Shown here: positions 39,194 through 47,655 of the stretch, one piece after another
Layout of the letters: each line of letters begins with the position of its first letter
Numbering within the stretch: the first letter of the stretch is position 1
DNA from: JAUVPY01 sp034412795
GTDB lineage: Bacteria; Chloroflexota; Anaerolineae; 4572-78; NAK82
Assembly: GCA_034412795.1 (NCBI GenBank)
Contig: DAOUMD010000047.1
Location: 62,001-126,000 of the forward strand
Reading direction: 5' to 3'
Length of the DNA: 64,000 bases
Position numbers and translations under genes: made by a program
The notes under the pieces: generated by a model
The model's input: only the letters and a program-made list of their open reading frames with translations
What the model was told of the DNA's origin: nothing
Databases searched by the model: none

Positions 39194-41281
39194 TCAGGAT
39201 TCACGGTTTGTGGTCCCCTTGCCATTCGTATGGGATGCCCACTCCTTGAGAACCCGATGCACCGCCTCCGCGCCGATCAATGGGGCGTCCCCTACCGGCA
39301 GCTCGGCTGGATAAAGCACAAAGGCTTGCGTCTGGTAGCCACCCAGGCCACCGTGACAGCCAATCAACTCCTCGAAGGCGGCCACCTCATTGGTCTCGTG
39401 ATTGCAGAAGCTGTTGATCAGGATGTCGGGGGCGTCGGGGAAGCTGTCGCTGCGGCGTAGGTGCTGTGCGGCATTGGTGCCGAAGCCGGCCAGCGGGTTC
39501 TCCCCCTCCACCCGGTCCTCGGCCAGGTGGTAGCGGCCCTCGGCGCCGACCACGACCGGCCCGTGCTCTTCGGAATGGACCATCACGAAGCCAACCCCCT
39601 CGTGCCTGGCCAGGCCATCCAGCAGGCCGGGATACACTTCTTCGATCTCCTTCAGCATGACGCGTCTGCCCAAACGGGTTCCGTAGATCAGGCCCAAGTT
39701 GCCCGAGGCCAGCACCATAATTTGAGGCAACTCGTCTTCCTTCTCAGCGGCGTTCTTCTCTTCCTCGGAGAGGGCCTCTCCTTCGGGACCCAGGACCACC
39801 CCGTCATCGTGGGTGCTGCCCTTCAGGGCGCTACGCAGTGGACGCTGGACCGCTTTTCGATCGTGCTGTACGGCTTCGGTCAGGAAGACGTTGACATGTT
39901 TCCAGTCCTCGTGCACATCCACGTCGCCCACCACCCGGTATTCCGCAGCCAGCTTCTGGACCAGGTCTTCCAGAGTCATATGGTAACGCTGTTTGAAGGT
40001 AGCACCCGCGCTCTGGCCGTGGTCAGACAGTATGACAAAGTGATAGGGGCGGGGTGTCTCACGGGCCGCGCTCTCCATCCGGGCAAACTGCTGGTCGATC
40101 TTGTGCAGCGCATCAAAAGCGTCGTGGGACTCCACGCCCGAGTGATGGGCCACCTCGTCGTAACCGCCAAAGGTAGTATAGGCGGAGGGCACACCGGCGT
40201 ACATATCGCCGATCAAGGTGTAAACGTTTAGCTCGCGCAAAAAGATGGTCATGAAGGCTCGCAAGAAAGGATACTTTCCGCCCCGCTTGTGCTTGTCCAG
40301 GCGCGGCTGCACGTCCTTACGGCGGGCCTGCCGGAACTGATACTTCTCCAGGATGATGTCCCAGATGAACAGGATCAACGTCCGGGTGAAGTTGTAGGGG
40401 TTGGCGAAGTAGGCGTAAAAATCGGCGGTGTGGAAGCGGGATAGATCCTTGATGGTGCTGGCCGTGTTCATCACGTTGGGTGCGTCGCCCGAGAACATAT
40501 TACCCCGGCTGGCACCGTCGTCAATCAGCAGGCCGTTTCCATCGGAAAGCTCTTTTTCCAGTCGGGCCAGTTCATCCGGGTTGCTGGAGGCGACGATCAT
40601 CTTGCGAACCCGGTCGTACCAGCGGAAGGCGGGGATGTTGTGGTTGTTCCCGTGCAGCAGCCCGGCCTGGCTGGCGGAGGTTTGCGAGGAGAGGTCGGTC
40701 TCCCAACCCACCAGCCGGTGACTGCCCGTCTCCAGCCAGCGGGCCATGGTCGGCACGTAGCCCTCGCGAATGGCTTTTTCCAGCACTGGCTCGGCCAGGC
40801 CGTCGATCTCCAGGAACAACACACCCGGCACGTCTGTTTCCTCTACTTCGCCCCGCCGCTTCATACGGCGACGCACCACGTTGCGGTACCAGGAGTTGTC
40901 GTCGTCGATGGTCAGCAGGCTGCTCAGGATGGTGTTGATGACGGCCAGGCCCAGGGCCAGCAGGATGGCACTTCCCAGGTTCTTTACCTCGAAGCCTTCA
41001 ACCAGCGCGCTGGTCAACAGGAGCAACACGGCGTTCAGCACCAACGACAGCAAGCCCAGCGTCAAGACAGCGAAAGGCAGGATCACGTAGGTGAGGATGG
41101 GCCACAGCAGGGCGTTTACCAGGCCGATGACGGCTGCGGCCAGGATGGCCGTGCCCAGGCTGTCCACGCTCACGCCTGGCAGTAGTATGGCCATGACCAC
41201 CAGCCCCACCACCTGGATGGCCCAGATCACCAGGACGCGGACGATGAACCGGATAAGCTCTCTCGTTTTGTTGTCCTTCAT
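39194..41281 (-). CDS. Holin-like membrane domain fused to an alkaline-phosphatase-superfamily phosphodiesterase
   Basis: About 695 residues from the ATG at 41281 (AGGAGG 9 nt upstream); the frame upstream lies in a MITE and is non-coding. Residues 1-135 have four helices of the Phage_holin_4_2 type (LIWAIQVVGLVVMAILLPG, GLVNALLWPILTYVILPF). The rest is a type I phosphodiesterase/nucleotide pyrophosphatase fold: LFLEIDGLAEPVLEKAI (metal Asp), SSQTSASQAG (Thr nucleophile region), TFGGYDEVAHHSG and ILSDHGQS (metal ligands). It probably cleaves a phospho- or sulfo-ester at the membrane surface; the substrate is unknown. Confidence 0.82.
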   Translation of the reverse strand: MKDNKTRELIRFIVRVLVIWAIQVVGLVVMAILLPGVSVDSLGTAILAAAVIGLVNALLWPILTYVILPFAVLTLGLLSLVLNAVLLLLTSALVEGFEVKNLGSAILLALGLAVINTILSSLLTIDDDNSWYRNVVRRRMKRRGEVEETDVPGVLFLEIDGLAEPVLEKAIREGYVPTMARWLETGSHRLVGWETDLSSQTSASQAGLLHGNNHNIPAFRWYDRVRKMIVASSNPDELARLEKELSDGNGLLIDDGASRGNMFSGDAPNVMNTASTIKDLSRFHTADFYAYFANPYNFTRTLILFIWDIILEKYQFRQARRKDVQPRLDKHKRGGKYPFLRAFMTIFLRELNVYTLIGDMYAGVPSAYTTFGGYDEVAHHSGVESHDAFDALHKIDQQFARMESAARETPRPYHFVILSDHGQSAGATFKQRYHMTLEDLVQKLAAEYRVVGDVDVHEDWKHVNVFLTEAVQHDRKAVQRPLRSALKGSTHDDGVVLGPEGEALSEEEKNAAEKEDELPQIMVLASGNLGLIYGTRLGRRVMLKEIEEVYPGLLDGLARHEGVGFVMVHSEEHGPVVVGAEGRYHLAEDRVEGENPLAGFGTNAAQHLRRSDSFPDAPDILINSFCNHETNEVAAFEELIGCHGGLGGYQTQAFVLYPAELPVGDAPLIGAEAVHRVLKEWASHTNGKGTTNRES

Positions 41282-41297
41282 TATTGTCCCTCCTGAG

Positions 41298-41464
41298 GAT
41301 GGTTCAGAAATAGGGTAGCACTTTCTCAACTGGACGAATGACGAATGACGAACGATGAAGAGACCTGAGCCAGTAATTGGTCCTTCGTCTTTCGCCTGCC
41401 CTGAGCGTAGCCGAAGGGTCCTTCGTCTGCAATTGTTACCCAATTTCAGAGACTTCTGAACCAT
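41298..41464 (+). mobile_element. MITE-like repeat, family D, left copy
   Basis: Terminal inverted repeats ATGGTTCAGAA (41299 on) and TTCTGAACCAT (ending 41464). The inside has GACGAATGACGAATGACGAAC and CCTTCGTCTTTCG runs. It is the reverse complement of the copy at 42349-42495, except for an extra ~25-nt CCTGCCCTGAGCGTAGCCGAAGGG insertion. Between the two copies lies the SDR gene. Confidence 0.75.
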
Positions 41465-41550
41465 GCCCTCCTTATGTTATGTATGCTTTTGTCGGGCTGC
41501 GGGTCCTCCAGCGGGGCGCAGTCCCGCAACTGGCATTCCTCTAGCGTGAT

Positions 41551-42318
41551 CTACAGGCCCGGGCTGAATTGCATCATGCCACCATCCACGAAGAAGGTGG
41601 TGGCCGTCACGTAACTGGCCTGGTCGGAGGCCAGCCAGACCACCAGGTTGGCGACCTCCGCGGGGTCGGCCATACGGCCCAGCGGAATGGTCGCGTTGAG
41701 CTGGGCCATCAACTGCGAATCCCCCATGGTCTCCACGTTGATGGGCGTGGCCACGGCGCCGGGGCCGAGGCCCACCACAGTGATGCCGTGCGTCGCCAGC
41801 TCGACGCCGGCGTTGCGGGTCAGCATACGCATGCCGCCCTTGGACAGGCAGTAGGGCGTGTTGCCCGGCATGGGCCAGTCCTCGTGAATGGAGGAGATGT
41901 TGATGATGCGGCCGCCGCTCCCCTGTTTGATCATCTGCTTGGCCGCCAGTTGGGTGCCAAAGAAAGCGCCTTTCAGGTTGATGTCCATGACCTTGTCATA
42001 CTGGGCTTCGGTGGTATTCAGAACCGAGGTGCGGGTCTCGATGCCGGCGTTATTGACCAGGATATCCAGCCGGCCGAAGGCCTTCACCGTCTCGTCGACC
42101 AGCTTCTGCACCTCCTCGACCTGGCTGACGTCGGCCTTAACCGCGATGATTCTGTCCCCCATAGCCTGGACTTGCTCGCGCTCTTCCTGGGTAATGTCTT
42201 GATGAACGACGTAGTCGACGCACATTGAGGCGCCAGCTTTACCCAACGCCAACACGATCGACTTGCCGATACCGCTGTTGCCACCGGTGACAATGGCGAC
42301 TTTTCCTTCAAGGGACAT
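41551..42318 (-). CDS. Short-chain dehydrogenase/reductase
   Basis: A 255-residue classical SDR: cofactor motif TGGNSGIG (about 11-18), LVNNAGIETR, catalytic Ser-Tyr-Lys in NISSIHEDWPMPGNTPYCLSKGG, and PGAVATPI. The C-terminus FFVDGGMMQFSPGL is of the glucose-1-dehydrogenase type. It oxidises or reduces a sugar or related alcohol with NAD(P). It is on the same strand as its neighbours but isolated from them by two inverted MITE copies, so it may be an inserted cassette. Confidence 0.92.
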   Translation of the reverse strand: MSLEGKVAIVTGGNSGIGKSIVLALGKAGASMCVDYVVHQDITQEEREQVQAMGDRIIAVKADVSQVEEVQKLVDETVKAFGRLDILVNNAGIETRTSVLNTTEAQYDKVMDINLKGAFFGTQLAAKQMIKQGSGGRIINISSIHEDWPMPGNTPYCLSKGGMRMLTRNAGVELATHGITVVGLGPGAVATPINVETMGDSQLMAQLNATIPLGRMADPAEVANLVVWLASDQASYVTATTFFVDGGMMQFSPGL

Positions 42319-42348
42319 AGGTACGCTCCTTCTTATTCTTCTCGACTG

Positions 42349-42495
42349 GCATAGTTCAGATGTCCCTGAAATTGGGTAACAATTGCAGACGAAGGACGAA
42401 AGACGAAGGACGAATTATTGGCCCAGATCTCTTCGTCGTTCGTCATTCGTCATTCGTCCAGTTGAGAAAGTGTTATCCTATTTCTGAACCATCCT
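42349..42495 (-). mobile_element. MITE-like repeat, family D, right copy
   Basis: The inverted copy of 41298-41464: begins CATAGTTCAGATGTCCCTG and ends TATTTCTGAACCAT. Identity to the left copy is high across the shared ~140 nt (same GACGAATGACGAAT and CAATTGTTACCC blocks). Confidence 0.75.
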
Positions 42496-42616
42496 TCTTG
42501 ATGTAACTATTTGACAATGCCATATTCCCGACGGGGCGACGCAGATCTCGTCGCCCAAGTTTTCTCCGGCGAAGCTGATCATCGGTTGCGAGCGATTCTT
42601 TGGCATATCCATAAGA

Positions 42617-42709
42617 TCACGGCGTTACGATCATGGCAAAAACCACGACGGCGACGATCAGCAAGATGATCAGAGCCACTACCACTCTCTTGACGATTAC
42701 GTGATGCAT
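42617..42709 (-). CDS. 30-residue single-span membrane micropeptide
   Basis: From the ATG at 42709, preceded by AAGGAGAGG. The peptide starts MHHVIVKRVVVALIILL and is one hydrophobic helix with a His/Lys/Arg N-terminus. It lies 16 nt downstream of the flavoprotein gene stop, in the same direction, so it may be the last member of that operon. No family known to me. Confidence 0.5.
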   Translation of the reverse strand: MHHVIVKRVVVALIILLIVAVVVFAMIVTP

Positions 42710-42725
42710 GTCAGGCCTCTCCTTA

Positions 42726-44060
42726 TTAGACCATGTCAAAGCGTTCGGTGTGCACATGATCCTGCGGGACACCCAGCTCGGGTAACGCAACTTCCATAGC
42801 ATCCATTAGCGGCTCAGGACCGCAGATCATGTACACGAAGCGTTTGTACTGCTTGGGCAGATGGTGGCTCAGGATGTCAGCGGTGATATAGCCGGTCTCG
42901 CCCTCCCAGCCCTCGGGCGGATCATTCAAAACGTAGACGATCTTCAAGTTTATACTGCCGGTCAGTTCCTCCAGTTCCTCGTGCAAGGTCAGGCTCTCCC
43001 AGTCATTACTCGCATAGAAAAGCACCACCGGACGCACGTCCTCCCGCTCCGCCATGGTCTGGCACATGGAGTACAGCGGCGTGATACCAATCCCACCGCC
43101 GATAAACACGTAGCCCATCGCTTGCTCGCGGTCGATGGAGAACACGCCGTGGGGGCCGAACAGCCACATCTGGTGGCCGGGCTTGAGGGCGGTCACCTCT
43201 TCACCGGACCAGTCGCCCAGGTTCTTGATGGTGAAAGTAACCGGGCCGCCGGGCGGGACATCACCGCTGGACGACATAGAAATCGGGTGCTGGCCCAACC
43301 CAAACGGGGTGCGGCCTGTCTTCAGCCAGGCAAACTGGCCCGGCTCAAACGCAAACCCGTTATGCCCTACTGGCTTCAGCACCAGCGTGCGGGCGTCACC
43401 TTGCTCCGGTCTGTTCTCGACCACCTCCCATTTCTTGCTCCAATTCAGGATCGGCACCAGGATCTTGTACCACAGCAGCAAGCCTATCACCAGGATGGTG
43501 TACACTAACCAAACTGTTCGCATAGCGACGGTGGTGGTATATTTGCCCAGGATGAAGATGTGAACCAGGGCGGCCACAACCACGAAGAGGGCAAACAGGC
43601 CGTGTATGACGTACCACACCTCGTAACGGATGCGCAGCCGTTTGCGTAAAACTGAGGTTAGGACCAGCAGGATCAAAGCGTATAGGGCCAGCGCGGCGGT
43701 CCTGGTGGCCAGGTTGGCGCAACTGGCGAAGGGGTTGAGCCAACACTTGGCTGGATACCCTGAGATGACCAGCAAGATGGGGTGGGCCAACAGGAAACCA
43801 AGGGCCGCCATGCCCATCAGGTTGTGGAACAGTTGCAGAGCATCCTCCCCAAAGGCCGAGGCCGCAGACTTGATGCGCGAGATGAGCGCGAATTCGAGAG
43901 CCATGAGCGCATAGCCGACGAATCCAGCGCCCACGCCGAGGGCCACCAACGGGCTCGGCGCGACCCGATCGGGATTGGACAGGACAGCCGTTGCCAGTGG
44001 CAACAGCACCAGGAACAGATATAGTCCAAACCATAGGATGCCACGTACCATTAGTCTCAT
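42726..44060 (-). CDS. Ferric-reductase-like flavocytochrome (NAD(P)H oxidoreductase)
   Basis: A 444-residue protein. The N-terminal half has six to seven helices with the ferric-reductase/NOX layout; candidate heme-ligand histidines are in LFHNLMGMAALGFLLAHPILL and YVIHGLFALFVVVAALVHIF. The C-terminal half is a ferredoxin-reductase fold: FAD-binding QHPISMSS, the flavin/NAD motif FIGGGIGITPLYSM, CGPEPLMDAM and the C-terminal HTERFDMV. It moves electrons from NAD(P)H across the membrane to an acceptor such as ferric iron or oxygen. It is flanked by small membrane proteins transcribed in the same direction. Confidence 0.88.
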   Translation of the reverse strand: MRLMVRGILWFGLYLFLVLLPLATAVLSNPDRVAPSPLVALGVGAGFVGYALMALEFALISRIKSAASAFGEDALQLFHNLMGMAALGFLLAHPILLVISGYPAKCWLNPFASCANLATRTAALALYALILLVLTSVLRKRLRIRYEVWYVIHGLFALFVVVAALVHIFILGKYTTTVAMRTVWLVYTILVIGLLLWYKILVPILNWSKKWEVVENRPEQGDARTLVLKPVGHNGFAFEPGQFAWLKTGRTPFGLGQHPISMSSSGDVPPGGPVTFTIKNLGDWSGEEVTALKPGHQMWLFGPHGVFSIDREQAMGYVFIGGGIGITPLYSMCQTMAEREDVRPVVLFYASNDWESLTLHEELEELTGSINLKIVYVLNDPPEGWEGETGYITADILSHHLPKQYKRFVYMICGPEPLMDAMEVALPELGVPQDHVHTERFDMV

Positions 44061-44077
44061 GACAAATTATCTCCTCA

Positions 44078-44293
44078 CTATTGTCTGCCGGGGCCGCCGG
44101 GGATATCGAGACCGACGAGGGCACCCACCCAAGCTAACAGGACAAAAAGGGCCAGAAGTGGCCTTTCGATAACTTCTCTTCCGTACAGAAAAGCCACGAC
44201 ACCTAGCAGGGCGATCAAGATGCTCATGGCAACCGATAATTTAGCGATCCGTGACGGCTTGCTCTTTTTATTGCTTTCTTTCTCTTCAGGCAT
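44078..44293 (-). CDS. Small two-helix membrane protein
   Basis: A 71-residue protein with a charged N-terminus (MPEEKESNKKSKPSR) and two hydrophobic segments (LSVAMSILIALLGVVAFLYG; LLALFVLLAWVGALVGL). It ends with GGPGRQ. It lies 17 nt upstream of the flavocytochrome gene, same strand, and could be its partner subunit. Function unknown. Confidence 0.6.
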   Translation of the reverse strand: MPEEKESNKKSKPSRIAKLSVAMSILIALLGVVAFLYGREVIERPLLALFVLLAWVGALVGLDIPGGPGRQ

Positions 44294-44366
44294 CTTATGG
44301 CTCCCTCACCGTCTGTCAGGATTGCGTGGGACCAACAAATCAAAGTTACCGGATAGTCCTTGCAGA

Positions 44367-44726
44367 TCATGTATCCCCTTCGGCTTTTTCGGAGCGTTCC
44401 TCAAGTTCCCACCGACGCACTTTCCGAACGACATCAAAGAGCATGAGCAAAATGATAACGCCATTCAACCCGTAAAAAATCGTGATCAGCTTGGCGATGG
44501 GTGTGGTAGGTGAGAAGTCACCGTATCCAATGGTGGTCAAGGTGACAACCACAAAGTAGAACGAATCCAACCAGCTCCATCCTTCCAGCCAGTGATAAAG
44601 CGCAGCACCAACCCCGATGATGATGAATACATAGATAAAGATGGGGCGGGTACTCTGGTCGACGAGCAAATCAAGAAGTAGGAGACGCCCGATGGAAAAT
44701 CTTCGGTGTTTCTTAGCTTGACTCAT
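44367..44726 (-). CDS. Two-helix potassium channel
   Basis: A 119-residue pore protein with TM1 (RPIFIYVFIIIGVGAALYHWL), a pore loop with the selectivity filter VVTLTTIGYGDFSP, and TM2 (LITIFYGLNGVIILLMLFDVV). A tetramer would form a K+-selective pore. No cytoplasmic RCK domain is attached, only a charged ~20-residue tail (ELEERSEKAEGDT). It is 20 nt downstream of the UPF0114 gene stop and in the same direction. Confidence 0.88.
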   Translation of the reverse strand: MSQAKKHRRFSIGRLLLLDLLVDQSTRPIFIYVFIIIGVGAALYHWLEGWSWLDSFYFVVVTLTTIGYGDFSPTTPIAKLITIFYGLNGVIILLMLFDVVRKVRRWELEERSEKAEGDT

Positions 44727-44746
44727 TGTGTATCCTCAGGTTTTGC

Positions 44747-45313
44747 CTATTCCTCCTCCGCCTCCTGGGAAGCCGGTCGTCCACTGGACTCCGATTTCCA
44801 GCCTTCGGAAGAGACGGCGGTTTCTTTTTCTAGCTTGATTGACCAGGCTCGCAGACCGATGAACAGCCCCAGGGCGGCGATGGGCAGGGCAATCCCGGCC
44901 CCGTACTGAAGCAGATTTTCGGTTCCCCCTACAAACACAGCTCCCATAAAATTGACCGCCAGCACCACCACCGTCACGCCGATCAAGTTGGTTTCCAGCT
45001 CCTCCGTGCTGTCGATCTTCAGCCACTGTGGGAACTTGATCTCCTGGATGAAGAGCTGGTACAGGCCAACGGCCGTGATGTACAGCACGGTGCCTACCAG
45101 GAAGGTGTGCACGAACTCCACCACCTCGACGATCACCAGTGAGCTTTCCATCTCGGCGGCTTCGTGGGCGCCGCCCAAGGCGCCGATGAGCAACTCAATC
45201 AGCAGCTTAATCAAACCGATGCCACCGAAGATGAAGAAGAAGGAAGCCGCGATGACCAGGCCAAGAATAGGTATTAGAACGAAATATCGGGTGCCACTCA
45301 AAACACGTTGCAT
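44747..45313 (-). CDS. UPF0114 (YqhA-like) membrane protein
   Basis: About 188 residues from the ATG at 45313 (MQRVLSGTRYFVLIPILGL); the frame opens further upstream. Four membrane helices and the family blocks VEVVEFVHTFLVGTVLYITAVGLYQLF and ALPIAALGLFIGLRAW are clear. No biochemical role is established for YqhA. It is the upstream partner of the K+ channel gene, an association that suggests a role in ion or membrane-stress handling. Confidence 0.85.
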   Translation of the reverse strand: MQRVLSGTRYFVLIPILGLVIAASFFFIFGGIGLIKLLIELLIGALGGAHEAAEMESSLVIVEVVEFVHTFLVGTVLYITAVGLYQLFIQEIKFPQWLKIDSTEELETNLIGVTVVVLAVNFMGAVFVGGTENLLQYGAGIALPIAALGLFIGLRAWSIKLEKETAVSSEGWKSESSGRPASQEAEEE

Positions 45314-45345
45314 GTTTTTTTCCTTTACTACTTGTGATTTTGCGC

Positions 45346-45382
45346 AGGTGCAACGCACTTGCAGCAGAAGTGCGTTGCACCT
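45346..45382. terminator. 15-bp perfect hairpin
   Basis: AGGTGCAACGCACTT (45346-45360) and AAGTGCGTTGCACCT (45368-45382) with a 7-nt loop, upstream of the UPF0114 start. No T-run; it may be a repeat or attenuator. CGT-rich repeat motifs (ACGCATCACGTTTTACGTTT, near 45406) follow. Confidence 0.5.
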
Positions 45383-45576
45383 CAGGGTCGCGTTTATGTG
45401 CCTTTACGCATCACGTTTTACGTTTTACGAGGTTACCTTGCTCAATTTGATTGGTAAGAAGCGTCAACTAGATAGTGAACCATCTCGGATGTAACCGATT
45501 TTTTTGCGAGTGATTGGTGAATCCGTTACATCCTGCCCATTCGCTGTTCTTAAGCCTGCTACTTAAGAAGCCCAGA

Positions 45577-46218
45577 TCAGCCGTAAGCCTCAAACCGGTT
45601 GTAGGTCTCTATCTCGTACGCTTGGTTGGCCCGGATTTGGAAGACGATACCGGCGCCGGCCACCACCACGAAGAACACCAGCCACAAGAACGAGTCCTGA
45701 ATGGCCGAGAGCACCGGGCTGCCCGCCAACTCGGCCGGTGTCAAGCCACCAATGGACGCCAGCAGGGTGAAGATGATCGCACTCGTGCCGCCCAGGGCGG
45801 TGATGACGATGATGGCATACTTCTGGATGTTCAAAGCCAACACGACGACCGCCACGACGATGCCGACTACGATGCCGATCAGCCACACGATGAACCCGAA
45901 GTTCAAGCCGATGGCGGTCAGTATGCCCACGGCCAGCGAATAGCCGAACGAACCGGATAGCAGGGCCACGGCAAAGATGTAAAACAGGTAGGACAACACA
46001 GCGAATATGGCTCCTACAATGAAGCCGATCACCCAACTGGTGATGGTGACCAGGAAGCCAACCCCAAATATAGCCTGGAGGGTCTGGGCGCCCAACCCAA
46101 AGCCGAAGAAAAAGCCCCAGATGGGCAGCAAGATCAAAAACAAGCGGTAGCCGCCAAACACCACAGTCAGGCCAAACAACAGGCCGATCAAGGTCATGCA
46201 CATCAGTTCGAACGTCAT
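45577..46218 (-). CDS. DUF4203 (TMEM198-like) membrane protein
   Basis: A 213-residue protein of about seven hydrophobic helices with the glycine-rich LIGLLFGLTVVFGGYRLFLILLPIWGFFFGFGLG start typical of DUF4203. The C-terminal ~20 residues are polar (QAYEIETYNRFEAYG). Function is not established. AAGGAGG is immediately upstream of the ATG. Confidence 0.8.
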   Translation of the reverse strand: MTFELMCMTLIGLLFGLTVVFGGYRLFLILLPIWGFFFGFGLGAQTLQAIFGVGFLVTITSWVIGFIVGAIFAVLSYLFYIFAVALLSGSFGYSLAVGILTAIGLNFGFIVWLIGIVVGIVVAVVVLALNIQKYAIIVITALGGTSAIIFTLLASIGGLTPAELAGSPVLSAIQDSFLWLVFFVVVAGAGIVFQIRANQAYEIETYNRFEAYG

Positions 46219-46315
46219 GGTAACTCCTCCTTGTGTGAATTGGATTCCAATAGGACACTTTCAAACCGGAACGACTGGCCAGGATACTGTCTGTTTACCT
46301 GAGTTCGCGGTTCTC

Positions 46316-46396
46316 CTAGCCGCCTCCTGAGTAGGACATAGCCTGTATCGAAAGGTGGCTTTCACCGGTAATTCCGAACTCAGGTTGTTGGGGCAT
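46316..46396 (-). CDS. 26-residue micro-ORF with strong ribosome-binding site
   Basis: From the ATG at 46396, with AAAGGAGG 8 nt upstream. The peptide reads MPQQPEFGITGESHLSIQ then AMSYSGGG. It is polar, with no membrane segment. It lies between the DUF4203 gene and the hypothetical membrane gene upstream, same strand. The strength of the ribosome-binding site is the main argument that it is translated. Confidence 0.4.
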   Translation of the reverse strand: MPQQPEFGITGESHLSIQAMSYSGGG

Positions 46397-46478
46397 TGTT
46401 CAATCCTCCTTTCTCCTCTTTACCAAGAAACTGCTGTTGGGGCGAGAACAAACTGTCTCACCGCCTGTCATCAATCCA

Positions 46479-47564
46479 TCAGTCGTTGCTGGCGAAGCGC
46501 TCCAGGTACACGGGTCGATAGCGGTCGTACAGGGTGACGAGCAGCGTCAACATCAGTACGAAGAACAGCGTGTTTCCCAGGTTGAGCGACCCTTCGAAGT
46601 TGGGCAGCAGAAAGTAGTAGACCAGGACCAGGCCGAAGTTTACGACCGTCATCACGATGAACTGCCGCAGGATGGAGCTCCACGTGGTCCCGCGCCGCGC
46701 CAGCCAGTGGCTCAGCGCGGAGTTGACGATGATGATAAACGCCACCCCGATGGCGAGCTGGAGGAAGCTGGCTCGCACGTCGGGTAGTATCTGGGCGAAG
46801 ACGGCGCTCACCAGGGCTACCATGACGATCTTCTCCAGAAGCGCGCTGTTGAAAAAGCGTTCGGGTTGAGCTTTCGAACCGTCCCCGGAGGCGGCAGGCA
46901 GTGGATCGGCCGCCAGCTTCAGGCTCCAATCGGCTGGTGGCAAGCGTCGCAGCAGCCAGCGTATGAAGACAACCACCAGTACCACCAGCACCACCACCGC
47001 CAGCACGGCCCAGATTGAGGTCCGCAGGGCCTCGAAGAAGGCATCCACCCAGACGGTGGTGTCAAACTGGCCGATGTGCAGGATGTACTCTTGCGGCAGC
47101 TTGATGAAGATCCAGATGAAGGCCGTGGCGCCGATCATCACCCACTTACTCATGCGTTTCGGATCCCACCTGAGGCGCACCACCTCGTAGAACATGAAGA
47201 CGTACTCAAAGGCGTTGGTGAAGATGAACAGCAGAGGGCGCAGTTGGGTGGCCTCGAACAGAAACACGCCGGCCAGCCGCCAGTAGAACAGGAAGCGGAC
47301 CAGCTTGAAGGCGAACAGGTTGGTCCAGTTGCGCAGCGTCGAGATGTAGGCGATGGTCAGGTAGTAGAGGTCCAGCGCCTTGTCGAAGCCCTGGTAGCCT
47401 TCCATGGGTAAGTTCGTCCGGTCTCGGATGATCGTATAGTCCACCATGTCGAGGATGGACGAAGCCACGACCCCCGGCAGCGGATAGCGCGGGATGGTCA
47501 GGGGCACCAGCAATCGGGCCAGGATGACGGCCCACATGATCAATAGATCGGAAGTCTCCGCCAT
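46479..47564 (-). CDS. Hypothetical multi-span membrane protein
   Basis: About 361 residues from the ATG at 47564 (AAGGAGA about 10 nt upstream; the longer frame starts in the preceding gene's end). Around seven to eight hydrophobic segments, with a polar insert near 225-250 (PLPAASGDGSKAQPERF) and aromatic-rich helices (FYWRLAGVFLFEATQLRPLLFIFTNAFEYVFMF). Not assignable to a family by eye. It lies 91 nt after the DUF2252 gene, same strand. Confidence 0.7.
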   Translation of the reverse strand: MAETSDLLIMWAVILARLLVPLTIPRYPLPGVVASSILDMVDYTIIRDRTNLPMEGYQGFDKALDLYYLTIAYISTLRNWTNLFAFKLVRFLFYWRLAGVFLFEATQLRPLLFIFTNAFEYVFMFYEVVRLRWDPKRMSKWVMIGATAFIWIFIKLPQEYILHIGQFDTTVWVDAFFEALRTSIWAVLAVVVLVVLVVVFIRWLLRRLPPADWSLKLAADPLPAASGDGSKAQPERFFNSALLEKIVMVALVSAVFAQILPDVRASFLQLAIGVAFIIIVNSALSHWLARRGTTWSSILRQFIVMTVVNFGLVLVYYFLLPNFEGSLNLGNTLFFVLMLTLLVTLYDRYRPVYLERFASND

Positions 47565-47655
47565 AATGAGCATTCTCCTTGTATGATAAGGTTCGGGGCG
47601 CTGCCCCGGCCTCGCTGACGAGAGCCGCGGGGCTGGCTCATCTGTTTTGCATGCT

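Noticed and set aside
42084..42311. Frames opposite the SDR, flavocytochrome and DUF4203 genes (e.g. 43396-44124)
   Set aside because: Alternative-frame shadows rich in Arg/Pro/Ser, without start signals.
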